In this document: piece after piece, positions 10,546 to 21,194 of the stretch
Position numbering within the stretch: position 1 is the stretch's first letter
How the letters are laid out: every line of letters begins with the position of its first letter
Source: Mrakia gelida
Taxonomy: Eukaryota; Basidiomycota; Tremellomycetes; Cystofilobasidiales; Mrakiaceae
Direction: 5' to 3'
DNA length: 64,000 bases
Assembly: GCA_024345305.1 (NCBI GenBank)
Contig: BRON01000003.1
Location: forward strand, 1,612,001-1,676,000
Position numbers and translations under genes: made by a program
Notes under the pieces: generated by a model
The model's database searches: none
What the model was told of the DNA's origin: nothing
The model's input: only the letters and a program-made list of their open reading frames with translations

Positions 10546-13194
10546 TCAATCCTCCCTCCCCTCCTCCTCCTCCCTCTCCCTCTCCTCCTCCTTGATCCGA
10601 TCGATCCAACACCTAACCAGCTCACCCAACATCTTCTCCCACCCTTCCTCTCGCTTTGCAACGACAGAAAGATCGAAGATGATCGCGTGAGGCGGGAGGG
10701 CGACCGTCGTCGAAGTGGGAGGAGGGACGACGGGGACGAGGTAGCGGAGTTTGAGGGCTCTGTGGGACGACAAGAGAGGAGCGTGTGAGTGAACTAAAAC
10801 TCGACGAGCGAAAAGGGAGATAGGGAGGACTCACGCAGCGAAGACCCTCAAGTTCTCGACCTTCCTGAACACGTACTCTTTCCTCCCCGTCCCACCTCCC
10901 TGCAGACCCTCCCCACTCCTCCTCCTGCTCTGATCAGAAGCTTCCTCCCTCTCTCCGAGTACATCGTGGATCTCATGCTCCGGAACGAACCCCCAAGGTC
11001 GCGCAGACCGTCGAACGCCGAAGTTGAAAGCCTGGCAGAGGAGTTGACCGCTCGTGAAGGGCTCGAGAGTTGACGAGGGCGGTTGTGGGAGACGATAGGA
11101 GAGCGAAGGTGGAAGGAGGTAGGTCAAGAGGGAGTGGATTCGAGCTGGCAAGAGAAGCAAGAGCAAAGGAGCGAGTCAGACTCGAACGGTCAACGCGTCG
11201 AAATATGAGAAGGAGTGAAGTCGAGCTTACCGGCTGTGTCCTTCCCCTCGTCCATCCAAGCTTCGTCCTCCGGAGCTTCTTCTACACTCTCAGCGCCCTC
11301 TCGTTCTCCTCCTACTATCGAAACAGCTGGAGCCAACGAACTTCTCCCTCCAACGCCTCTCCTCTTCCTCCTCGCGTCGACCCTCTCTCGGTCCCACCCT
11401 CTCTCCATCCCACCCTCCCTACCACCGAACAGCACCTCATCTACCAGCTCCAGGTACTTCTCTACGACCTTCCTCTCCCGTCTCAACACCTCCGACGTCT
11501 CAAACGTAACGTTTCCCTCGTACAAGTAACCGAGTCGATCCTCCCATGACAGCTTCTTCTCCTCCGCGTCTCCTTCGGGGAAGGGAGATCCCCAGCCGAG
11601 GTTGAAGGACGACGAGGACGAGGCGGCGGAGGAGGGGACTGGCGAGAAGGAGGAGCCGTTGGAGGGTGAGAGTGGGAGAGGGAGGAGTGGTGCTTTGGGA
11701 ACTTGGCTGGCCGAGCGACGCTGCTGGTCCTCCTGATCGAGAGGAGAGAGGTGGTAAGCGGCGGTGCTGCCTTTTGATGGTGAGTTGGGCTGGAAGGAGG
11801 TCGTTCGGGCTCGAGGAGGAGGAGGAGGAGAGTCGAGCTCGGACGGTTCGTCGACGAGAGGGTCGGCGAGTCGGTACCGTTCTTCGACGAGACGTAGGGA
11901 ACCCAAGACGTCGAGAGCCGATTTCCTGATCTGGGAGACGGGATCCTTCGAAGTTGTAGAGGTGCTGGAACTTGGGTTCCCGCTCGAAGAGGGGAGTCGA
12001 GATTGAGTGGGTCGAGAGAGGTGAGAGGGACGGGATGGAGTTGAGAAGGTCTGATGAGGTTTGAGGTTCGTGGAAGAGCCTTGTGGACGAAGAGGTGGAG
12101 GAGGAGCGAGGAGAGAAGAGGAAGAAGGTGGCGAGAGGGTTGAGTTCGAGGTTGGTGTTGGTGGGTGGGAGGAAGACGAGGTTGGGAACGCGTCGTCGGG
12201 GAGGGCGACGACTGAAAACGAGCGAGGGAAGGTCAGTTTCGCAGCTCTTCACCTGCTCAGAGCTTTTCCCAAAAAGTTCACCGGCTCACCAAAGTTCCTC
12301 ACGCTCCTGATCGCTCCGATGGTCGTCTTCAACAACTCCAGCACATCGACCTCTCCTTCCTCTTCTCCGCCGCCGTTCAACTCAAACACCCTCTCCACCG
12401 CCTTCAGATCCCTCACCACCCCTGGCCTCAGCAGTTCCGGATCTGTCCTGATCTCGGATGACTGAGGGGGGAAGGGAGGGATGTTGTTATGTCCGTTCGG
12501 ACGAGCTGGGGAGGGTGGGAGGTCCTGGAGGGTCAGGTGAGGGAGGACGGAGAGGAAATGGGAGGGAGTCGGGGAGATGGCGAGAGGGGAGAGTTTGCTG
12601 GTGGAAGAGGTCGAGCGGAGTTTCGCTTCTGCTGCTTCGGAGGAAGCTATGCCGACTCTGATAGAGGTCGAAGAAGTAGGGAGAAGAAAACGGGAGGAGT
12701 CAGCTCGGAGGGAAGAAGAGGGAGGGAGGGTGCGAGAGCTCGTGAGCTCGAGCTCGTCGATGAAAGGGATCGTTCTAGACGAGTGCCCTTGCAAGAGCTC
12801 TTCCTCGAAAGTTCAAGAGCGTTGTCCATACGTACTTGGTGAAGTGATGCTGCAAAAACTAGGAGGACGACGTGTGCCCAGATGCAGAAGATAGAAGAAA
12901 AGGAAGACAGAGGGGTGAGCTTCGTTCCCTCCTCCCTCCCGCTTTCTTCCTCGAACGTACCTGAATGCTACCCAACGCCTGCACGGACTGTCTCTTCCTC
13001 GCACTCCTCGAGAACGTCTGAGGCTTGTTACTTCCCGAGTCTGCTGAAGGATAGACTTTGGGACGGGAGGTGGAAGCGAACTGGGGTTGGTGAAGGTCGT
13101 CGGTGGGCTCGGAGGGAGTAGGGGATCCAGAGAACGTCGAGGGAGGAGGGGTATCGATCAGGGAAGACTGAGTCGACGAGGTCGGAGAGTCCAT
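10546..13194 (-). CDS. Uncharacterised protein E with a conserved-looking C-terminal domain
   Basis: I do not recognise the family. It starts at 13194 (MDSPTSSTQSSLIDTPPPST), then splices through two introns. A tiny exon encodes HHFTK with a GTACGT donor; the next exon begins RVGIASSEAAEAKLRS after a CTGAC branch site and TATCAG acceptor. That exon ends VRNF with a GTGAGC donor. A long disordered Ser/Pro exon follows, then SLSWEDRLGYLYEGNVTFE-like sequence with KKLSWEDRLGYLYEG, a helical VVEKYLELVDEVLFGGREGG, and the terminal part SLLTYLLPPSLSYRLP, TSGQLLCQAFNFGVRRSARP, ALKLRYLVPVVPPPTSTTVA and GWEKMLGELVRCWIDRIKEE. The last four segments look like one folded helical domain. The stop is TGA at 10546-10548. 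It lies between the two aquaporin paralogues, with no evident functional link. Confidence 0.6.
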
Positions 13195-13737
13195 GGCCAG
13201 GGATCGAACGAGAGAGGGATAAGGGTGTTAGGGAGCGAAGGGTGGAGGTGGTGGGCGTTAGCGGAAGGGAGGGAGGGGAGAGAGGAGAGCTCGGACCCAG
13301 CCAGCGTGAAAGGGGCTCCCGTCTTCCGCTTGCTGGCAAGAGCGAAAAAAGAGAAGAAATGGTTTCGTTCAGGTGCTTTGATGGAGGAGAAGGAACTCGT
13401 GTTGGGAAGAATTCTCGCTTTGGTTGAGTTGGGAAGAAAGCTGGGCTGAGATGGGAAGGAAAGAAAGCAAGCGCGAGAAAGGCACAAACAACGCGTCGAG
13501 CTCTCTCTCTTCCTCTTCCCCTTCTCCTTGCCTTCTCCCTGCTTATAGCTCCCTCCTCCCTCTCGACTACAGCTCGAAAAGACGGAATCAAACTCATCGA
13601 GCAGTCCTGTGACGAAGACTCAAAGTTCAACACACTCCTTCCTTCCAAGCGTTCGAATTTCTCGATCTCAATCCTGTCTTCCCTCTGACCACCACCTTCT
13701 CCCTTCTCTCCCTTCCCACCTTTCTCTCCCACACGAC
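13195..13737. promoter_or_regulatory. Divergent promoter of gene E and aquaporin 2
   Basis: This 543-base stretch lies between two head-to-head starts. The half next to aquaporin 2 is a long CT-rich tract (about 13500-13735) typical of core promoters and 5' leaders in this window, with a CTTATAGC motif near 13542. An ACGCGT hexamer occurs at about 13492. Transcription starts cannot be fixed from sequence. Confidence 0.4.
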
Positions 13738-14633
13738 ATGTCCGATCTTCCTGGAAACGGTACCAGCAGCACTGCTCCCTCGCAGCAGCAGACGAACGAT
13801 CAACAGCAGGCAACTGCTCCAACTCAACAGCAGGCCGACGGTTCGCGAGCGAACGAGCACGGACATCACTGGAAGAAGCACAACGAAGATGTGCCAAAAG
13901 ACTCAACAGGAGGAAGCACTGTAAGTGATGATTATCTGCTTCTCTCGATGCAGAGGGAAGGGACGAAAGGAGGGAAGGTAGGGAGGAGAGAGAGAGGTGG
14001 AGTCGAGCTTTCGAAACAGGAATCTGACCTCATCTTTTCCCCTTCCTCTCGCACGATTGTGACTCTCAGTCATCGCTGTCCTTGGAGAGTTTGTCGGTGA
14101 GTCTTCTCCTCCCCTCGCTCGCTTCTCGCTCTCATATCGAGAAGGAAGCATCGAGGAGGAAAGGGATGGAGAGATGGCGCCGAGCTCGTCGGGACACTCT
14201 GTCTCTCGCTCGTGCTTCAAGAAGCGATGCTGAACTTCCCTTCCATCCCCCCCCCTCGTCTACACAGGAACGTTCCTCTTCCTCTTCTTCGCCTTCGGAG
14301 CAACCAACGTCGCTAACACTCCCAGCAGTGAGTCGCGTCGGGTCACGTCCGGCTGCCGCGATCTTCTTGAGTCTCTCGACATTTCGCTGACACTGCTCTT
14401 CCTTCCTTTCTCGAACCGTAAGACGACGACACCACTGGATCCATCAACGTCACTGTTCATACCTCCCAGCTTCTCTACATCAGTCTCGTGAGTGTCTGGA
14501 CCTGGGTAGGCTCAGCTCCAGCCCGAAGATCGACGCGACTGACTCTCGTCCGCCTTCCTCCTCTCTTTAGGCCTTTGGCTTCAGCCTCGCAGTCAACGCT
14601 TGGGTCTTCTTCAGAATCTCAGGAGGTCTCTTC

Positions 14634-14722
14634 GCAAGTCTTATCTCTCTCTCTCTCAGTCCTGCACGAGCTTCTGTTGATCGAACGCTGACCTCGCTCT
14701 TTCGTGCCCGTCTTCGAACCAG
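14634..14722 (+). other. GC-AG intron in aquaporin 2
   Basis: The exon ends GGLF and the intron starts GCAAGT rather than GT, ending AACCAG. Both sides keep the aquaporin frame (GGLF then NPAVS). The paralogue uses a GTCAGT donor at the same place. Confidence 0.75.
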
Positions 14723-14773
14723 AATCCGGCGGTCTCCCTCGGACTCGTTCTCGCTGGAGCTATCCCTCCCCTC

Positions 14774-14776
14774 TGA
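14774..14776 (+). other. Premature TGA codon in aquaporin 2
   Basis: The reading frame is fixed by [16 protein letters not shown] before and GAILTIAQIVGGIAAAGL after this codon, with no splice site in between. The paralogue has CGA (Arg) at the same place, so a single C to T transition explains it. Confidence 0.85.
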
Positions 14777-16377
14777 GGAGCCATCCTCACTATCGCGCAG
14801 ATCGTCGGAGGGATTGCTGCTGCTGGACTCATCGAGGGTCTCCTTGGGAGTCTGAACTGCAGGACGACCCTCGCTTATGGGATGAGCGTTGTGCGAGGAT
14901 TGTTCTTGGAGGTGAGAGGCTCTGAAGCTCTGTTTCGTCGTTGCGAGGGCTCAGATTGACGTCTTGTTGATTGACTGGCCGCTCCCATCGACAGATGTTC
15001 TTGACGGTGAGTTGAAAGTCGCTCGTCGCGTCTCCGCGTTCGTGAATCGACTCGTTCGCTGACTCGCTCTTCGTTCTGATCGCCCTCAGGCTATGCTCAT
15101 GTTCACCATTCTTGTGAGTACCTTTCATGGAAGGACTTTCGAGCTGAAAAGCTGACACGGCGTCTTCCATCAGCTTCTCGCCGTCGAAAAGGTGAGTTTC
15201 TCGAACATCAGCGACGCGTCTTGATGTTCCTTTCGCTCGTACGCTGACGATCCTCCTCGTCTCCCTCAACAGCACCGAGCGACCTTCCTCGCACCCATCG
15301 GGATCGGATTGGCTCTCTTCATCGCTGAGATGGTCGGAGGTACGTCTCGAGCTCCGAACGAGGTCGACCTCCTCCGAATCGCGAACGACTGACCCGTCTC
15401 GTCCTCCCTTTTGCTTCCAGTCTTTTACACCGGAGGATCCTTGAATCCCGCGAGGAGCTTTGCGCCGGATGTCGTCCTTGGGGAGTTCACTGGCAGTCAT
15501 TGGATCTACTGGGGTGAGTCCCTATCCCCTTGCCTTCGCTGTTTGCGAATCGCGACGAGAGCGCTGACAGGTTCGAATCCGTCTCGTCTCTTCAAGTCGG
15601 ACCCGCCCTGGGCGCTGCTCTCGCCGCTGCATTCTACCGTTTTATCAAGTGGATGGAGTGTAAGTCTCGCTTCGACCTCTCAATTTGGCGGGAGCGAGAC
15701 GGAGGTTCTGCGTGCTTTCGAGGCGACGCGTTCTGACTCTTCCCCCCCTTTCTTTTCTCCTCAGACGAGGTCGTCAACCCCAAGCAAGACGCCACTGGAA
15801 AGGCCGAAGCGGAGTCTGCTGCCGCTGAAGCTGCGAGGATGGAAGTCGAGGGAGAGCCTGATCTGAAGGACGACGAGCACGACGTCGAGGGGAGACCAGA
15901 GGTTTGTCGCCTCTCTCGTTGCGTCTCGCTCTTATTTCCTCGAGTCTCTCGAGACCCCTCTAACTCTTCTCATCTCGCATTCGACCGTTCAGTCCTATCC
16001 ACCACCTCTGAATCCTCTGGAACCCACGTCCATTCTCCCACCAGCCCTGGATTCGTTCGTCCTTGTCTCCTCCATCTTCTTCCTCCTCCCCCACGCCTCG
16101 CCTCTTCTCGAGCCCGACACTGACTTCCCTCGCGTTTTATTCATCTCGTTACGTCACACAGGCCAAAGACTTCGACCTTGGCAGACCCTCCTCCGACCGA
16201 CTCGACCGACTCGAACGAAAAGTCGACCTCGTCCTTAACCAACAACGATCGGACCCTCAGGTCGAACAAAAGTTGGATCAGATCCTCAGAAACCTCGCGA
16301 AGGGATCGGCTGACGAGGCGTACTGGTCCATGGGAGCTGGAGAGAGAGGGAAGAAGCGAGGGAGCGAGGGAGTTTGA

Positions 16378-16966
16378 ACGCGTCGAGTTGATTTCGTGCT
16401 TTCGTTCATCTGCGCTTTGTAGTTCTCGCGTTTGTTTCTCCTACTATGCTTTCCCTTTTTATCGCTTTGACGTATCTCGATACCTAATGATCTCTCTCTC
16501 TTCCTCTCGATCTTGTCCGGACGCAAGAGAAGGCTGCAAAGACGATCTCACTCGAGTCGTCTCTCGTGTCCGCCTGCCTCGCAGCGCCCTTTCCTCCAGC
16601 TCCAGCTCTAGCTTTGATGGATCGTAACGTAGATTTGAGTTCGACAAGAAGAAGTAAGGAAGAGTAAACGAGCACGAGAGGGTCATGCAAAAAGTAGTAG
16701 AAAGGATGCGTGCGTGTGTGTGTCGATGCGACGAAAAACAAACAAGGGTGGGTGGGACGAAGAGATAGAGAGATAGAGGGAAAGAAAGGAACAAGAAACT
16801 ACAGACAGGCCTGAAGATGATAAGAAGTAGGGGATGAGATACGAGAGGGTGTGAAACGAAGCGAAGCCAAATCGAAAGCGAGCCTTGCTCGACGCGTCGT
16901 CGTCCCTTTCCCTTTCCCGCTCCCACTCATCCCTCTCCCGAGCCGTCAAACCACCTTCAATCGCAC
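16378..16966. other. Intergenic between convergent aquaporin 2 and gene G
   Basis: This 589-base stretch carries two 3' UTRs. It holds a short TG repeat (GTGCGTGTGTGTGTC, about 16711-16725) and GATAGAGAGATAGAG-type simple sequence near 16764. No gene is supported. Confidence 0.5.
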
Positions 16967-19900
16967 TCAACCACTCCTCTTCACCTCCCCCACTGCCGCC
17001 GCACCCGAAAGCAGCGGATGCCCCGCTCCCGTCGCTGGATGAAGCAGGTTTGGCTGTTGCTGTTGCTGCTGGAGATTCGGGTTCACAGGTTTCCTATACG
17101 TCCCCAAAGGCGCTCCATCCGGTCTCGGAGCAAGCAGCTCAGGTCTCGGTGGCATCGGAACCGGAATCCCAGGTCGTCCCGCGAGGCCGGAGTGTTTCGC
17201 GTTGGGAGGAGGAGGGAGGGACGGACGACCGAAGTCGTGAGGTTTGGTGGAGATGAACGAGGGCGAGACGACGTAGGCGTAGCCTTGTTTCGCTGTCGAG
17301 GAGTTAGGGGGAGGACCTGGGTTGTTGGCGTTGGAGGAGGAGGGAGTGGAGGAGTTAGAGTTGGAGGTGGAGTTGGAGGTGGACGCGTTGAAGGACGGGA
17401 GGACGGGTCGTTGGTGAACTGGGATGGGAGGCGAGGGTTTCTTCCCGTTTTGGTACTTCGACGACGACGAGGAGGAGGACGAGGGTTCCCAGGAGGGTGG
17501 TGGAGGTGGATGGTTGTTGTATGAGGACGAGGAGGAGGAGGCGTTGGGAGGAGGAGGGAGGTTGGGTTGGACGGTTTGGTACTTTCCGAGTTCGAAGCCG
17601 GTTGCTGGGTTTCGATACGGACGAACGACGGTGTTGGAGGGTCTTTGGTTGGGGATCTCGGGGGAGACTGGACCTCTGTTTCCGTTGGCCGACGAAGTGG
17701 AGGAGGTGTTGGGAGGAGGAAGAGGAGGAGCGGGTGGATGTTGCGAGGGAGCGTAGAACGACGAGGTCGGCTGCTGCTGTTGAGGTTGAGGTAACGACCT
17801 GTAGGCAGCTGCACCAGCGGGAGGAGGTCCACCGGTCGATCTCCCTTCTCCCCAAGTCGGTCTCGAAGCGCCGTCGAACCCTTGTTGTTGCTGCTGCTGC
17901 TGCTGTTGCTGGAGGTGCTGATGCTCCCTCTGTTGCTGAACCCTCGTCTTCCTCGCCTCTTCTTCCCTCCTATCATCCCTCAGTTGCCTCTCCCTCTCCT
18001 TCTCCCTAAGCGTCTGCCTCTCCGCCGTCGCCCTAGCCTTCTCGGCTTCCCACTCCCTCTCCCTATCGATCCTCTCCCTCTCCCTCGCCCTCGACTGCTG
18101 CTGAGCCTCCCAGTCCCTAGCTCTCAACTCCCTATCCCTCTCCACCTGCCTATCCCTCTCCCTCTGAAGCTCCCTCTCCTCCCTCCTCTCTCTCGAGATC
18201 CGCTCAGCCTCAGCACGCTTCTCCTTCTCCTTCCTCGCTCGTCCGATCCCGAGGAGATCCAGGTCGTTTTCGATGTCTCGTTCGTGAGCTCCTCGAACCC
18301 AAGCTTCGTCCGAGGTGGCTTCGAGTTTACGCTTCTTGGCTTTGATCTCGGCGGAGGAGGTGGCGATGGCGAAACGAGGGTTGGGAGCGAACCGAGTGCC
18401 TCCTCCGAGGTGAGGAGGGATGTGGCCTACTCGGTCGGCGACGGGGAGGAGAGAGATGGAGATTCGTTGATGTTCTCGACCGAGACGGTGGATGGATCGA
18501 TCGACTTCGGCGGCTTGGGTTCGGAGGAGGGTGGCTCGGGCATCCTGGGAAAGAAGAAGAGCACGAAGAGGAGAAGGTCAGATGAAGTTTCGACGCGTCT
18601 CGTCTCGCAACGAACGAAAGCGGAGATCGACTCACATCCCACCAGTTCCAAACAGCAGCATCCTCTCCCTTCTTGACCCGATGAATCTCAGCGTCGGTAG
18701 CTCTGGAGAAAGAGGACGAAACCCGAAGGAAAGCAGTCAGCGACGACGTTCGAGGAACTCGACGTGTTCGTCTCGCGAAAGTCGAGAATGGGAGTCCAAA
18801 ACTCACTTCTGTCGTTCAACCAACTGAGTAGTCATCGTCTGAAGCTGGAACTCGAGCTCTCCCCACTGTCGAGCGAGAACAGGAGCTTCCTCCGAGGCGA
18901 TCGAGTTGTAGAGTTCGTCCCAAACGACGAGTTCGCTGTCGGAGAACGACGAGAAAACGAGAACGATCAGTCAACCGCTTTCTTCCCCACTTTTCTACAA
19001 GGATGGAAACAGGGACCACGACCACTCACGCATCAATCTTCACCCCTCTCTCAGCCTTCAACTTGGCCCTCAAAGCCTTTGCTTCACTGCCCAACGAAGT
19101 CTTGTTGAACGCGACGGACGTCGCTGGCGATGGAGGAGCTGAATCGTCCGTATCGACCACCAAGCCAGGCGTTCCGTTCGGCGTCGCAGGAGCAGGAGGG
19201 AGGAGGACGGGGATGGGACCATCGAAGGTGATCACGGAGGCGGAGGAAGCTGTGGAGACGGGTTTCGAAGGCGTCGCTGCTGCTGGAGCTGGCGTAGCGG
19301 ACGAGGCGGCTGAGGCGGTGGAGATGGGTTTGGCTGTTGTTGAGGAGGAGAGAGCTGGCGAGGGAAGGAGGATGGCTGAGATGGTAGAGGGAGATTTGGA
19401 GACTGCTGAGACAAACGAAAACAAAGGAAAGGTCAGCGAGGCTCGATAGGTCGACGAACGACGCGTCTTTGGTTCTCGAACTTGAACTGGGACTCACGTT
19501 TCGCAACGCCAACAACCTTCTCCTTCCCCTTCCCTTTCTCCTTCGACCCTTCCCTCTCTCTCATCTCGACCTCCAAAAACTCCCTCTTGACAGGTTTCCT
19601 CCCGCTTCTCCTCCTATCTCCCTCGTCCCCGCCTCCCTCCACACCCAACTCCTCTCCATCCCCTTCCTCCTCCCCATCCTCATCCTCATCTTCCTCCCCT
19701 CTCTTCGACCCACCAGGACTCTTCCCCTCCGAAGGCCACCTCCCACCTCCATTCCCTTTCCTCCTCTTATCCGACGCGTTCCCTCCTCCCGACCCAACCG
19801 ACGTCCCTCCCTCAGCCGTCGGAGTCCCCTCAGGAGCTCCCGAAGGCCATCTCGACCCTCCGTTCCCCTTCCTTCGACGATCAGGTTTGAGAGGAGAAGT

Positions 19901-21194
19901 CGAACGACTGTTGTGCGATCCTCGTTCGGAGGAAGACTCCTCGTCGTTGTCTCCGTTGTCGGATCGAGCGGTGGAGGTGTTGGTAGCGGTGGGAGGAGAA
20001 GCGACGACGGTGGTAGGTGGTTGGACGACGGTAGCAGCGGGAGTGGAAGCTGCTGAGGTGGTAGCTGATTTGAGAGAGGTGGTTCGAGGTCGACCGACGG
20101 GACGACCTGTTGCTCCTCCTCGTTTGGCGGATCCTCGTCCTCGCGTCGAAGGAGCTCCTCCGGACGCACCACCTCGAGGGAGGCCTCGGGTTCGCTTGGC
20201 TTTCCTGGTGACGGGGAGTCCATTTCCGTGGTAGGAGGAGCGTCGACTCTCTGCTTCGTCGGTGAGTTGACCTTCTTCTCCTGCAGGTCCTTCCTCCTCC
20301 TCTTCCTCTTCCGACGACGAGTCCTCCTCGGCTGATCCTTGGGTATCGACGAGGTTGCTGGGTCGAGCTGCTCGTTGAGCCGATCGTCCGAGGGAAGGTG
20401 GAGGTGGGACGAAGACGGCTGGGGAGGCTGAAGCTGAAGTCCCTGCTGACGCGTCTCCTCCTCTCGACTTGTCGTCGTCGTCCGACTCCTCGACGAACGA
20501 CCATCCCTTCTTCTTCTTGGCTGCTCGAGCAACGGCGAGCTGCTTGCCTTTAGCGATGGAGATCTTGCTGGCTGTGCTGTGGGTGCCGGTGGTGTTGTTG
20601 TTGGTGTTGGTGGAAGAGGAAGGGAGGGAAGAAGCAGGTTCGTCCACGTCCATTCGGTCGTCGTCGCTTCCGTCGTCGTCCTGCTCCTCCTTCTTGACCG
20701 AACCTCTCTTCCTGGGAGTCACTCCCATCGACGAACCTCCTTCCTGCGAGCTCTCGTCCGTTCGACTCCTCCCTCCGAGACTGGTTCCTCGACCGCGTCC
20801 TCGTCCTCGACCTCTTCCTCTGGCTCTGACGGCACCTCCTCGACCTCCTCTCGCACCTCTGGTTCCCTTAGCCGAAGCGAAGGGATCGATCGTGGGAGTT
20901 TCGATTCTAGGTCGTCGAGTTGCTGCGATGGGTCCTGAGGTGATTTTGTTGTGAGGAGGAGGGGAGGAGGATTGGGCTGAAGAGGATTCCGAGGGAGAGG
21001 AGGAGGGAGCTCGGGCCTTGTTGTTGAGGTTGGAGGACGAGGAGGTCGAGGGGACGTTGTCGCTGGTCGATCCTTTGGGAGTAGGTTCGTCGGGGAGGAG
21101 GAGAGGGTTCATGGATCGGAGGGGAGGGGAGGCGACACCAGGAGGGGAGGAGAGGGTCGACGAGGGCGAACGGAGACGATCTGTGTCCGACATG
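16967..21194 (-). CDS. Large low-complexity, charged nuclear-type protein G
   Basis: I do not recognise the family. It starts at 21194 with MSDTDRLRSPSS. The N-terminal half is one long exon (to about 19497): Ser/Pro-rich sequence; an Arg-Gly tract (GARGGRGGAVRARGRGRGRG); an acidic KKEEQDDDGSDDDRMD; a basic AKKKKGWSF; an acidic Glu run; and AT-hook-like GRPVGRPRTT. A phase-1 intron joins to PVSKSPSTISAIL, then a predicted helical region: LRAKLKAERGVKIDAELVVW, DELYNSIASEEAPVLARQWG, ELEFQLQTMTTQLVERQK, AEIHRVKKGEDAAVWNWWD and ARATLLRTQAAEVDR. A long Arg/Glu coiled coil (REKERERQLRDDRREEEARK), a poly-Gln run and a Pro/Ser/Asn tail follow, to the stop at 16967. The helical core might relate to Sds3/Dep1-type histone-deacetylase subunits; I could not test this. 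Chromatin or RNA binding is inferred only from RGG and AT-hook-like composition. Confidence 0.6.
17881..17912 (-). repeat. CAG/CAA triplet repeat coding poly-Gln
   Basis: A run of CTG/TTG triplets on the + strand reads as about ten glutamines in gene G. It is a likely length-variable microsatellite in coding sequence. Confidence 0.8.

Larger units (their letters stand above)
13738..16377 (+). pseudogene. Aquaporin 2 (MIP family) with in-frame stop in the first NPA exon
   Basis: This is a paralogue of aquaporin 1, sharing its exon plan. It starts MSDLPGNGTSS and has a Gln-rich N-terminus. Exons read from splice signals: 13738-13920 (or 13924), 14070-14096, 14268-14327, 14423-14487, 14571-14633, 14723-14911, 14995-15006, 15090-15113, 15174-15191, 15273-15339, 15421-15513, 15597-15659 and 15765-15901, then one or two C-terminal exons to the TGA at 16375-16377. 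Both NPA boxes (NPAVS, NPARSF) and HWIYW are present. In the first NPA exon a TGA at 14774-14776 replaces the CGA (Arg) of aquaporin 1 (ISPMRGAIL versus IPPL-stop-GAIL). The intron-1 GTAAGT donor gives phase 0 while exon 2 needs phase 1. All other joins fit. Either the copy is a recent pseudogene, or there is a base error. Confidence 0.85.

Noticed and set aside
15568..15582. GGTTCGAATCC matches a tRNA B-box
   Set aside because: It lies inside an aquaporin 2 intron with no A-box, acceptor stem or cloverleaf around it.
19440..20530. Long plus-strand open frames opposite gene G
   Set aside because: They are composition shadows of the Ser/Pro/Arg-rich minus-strand exon, without motifs or splice logic.
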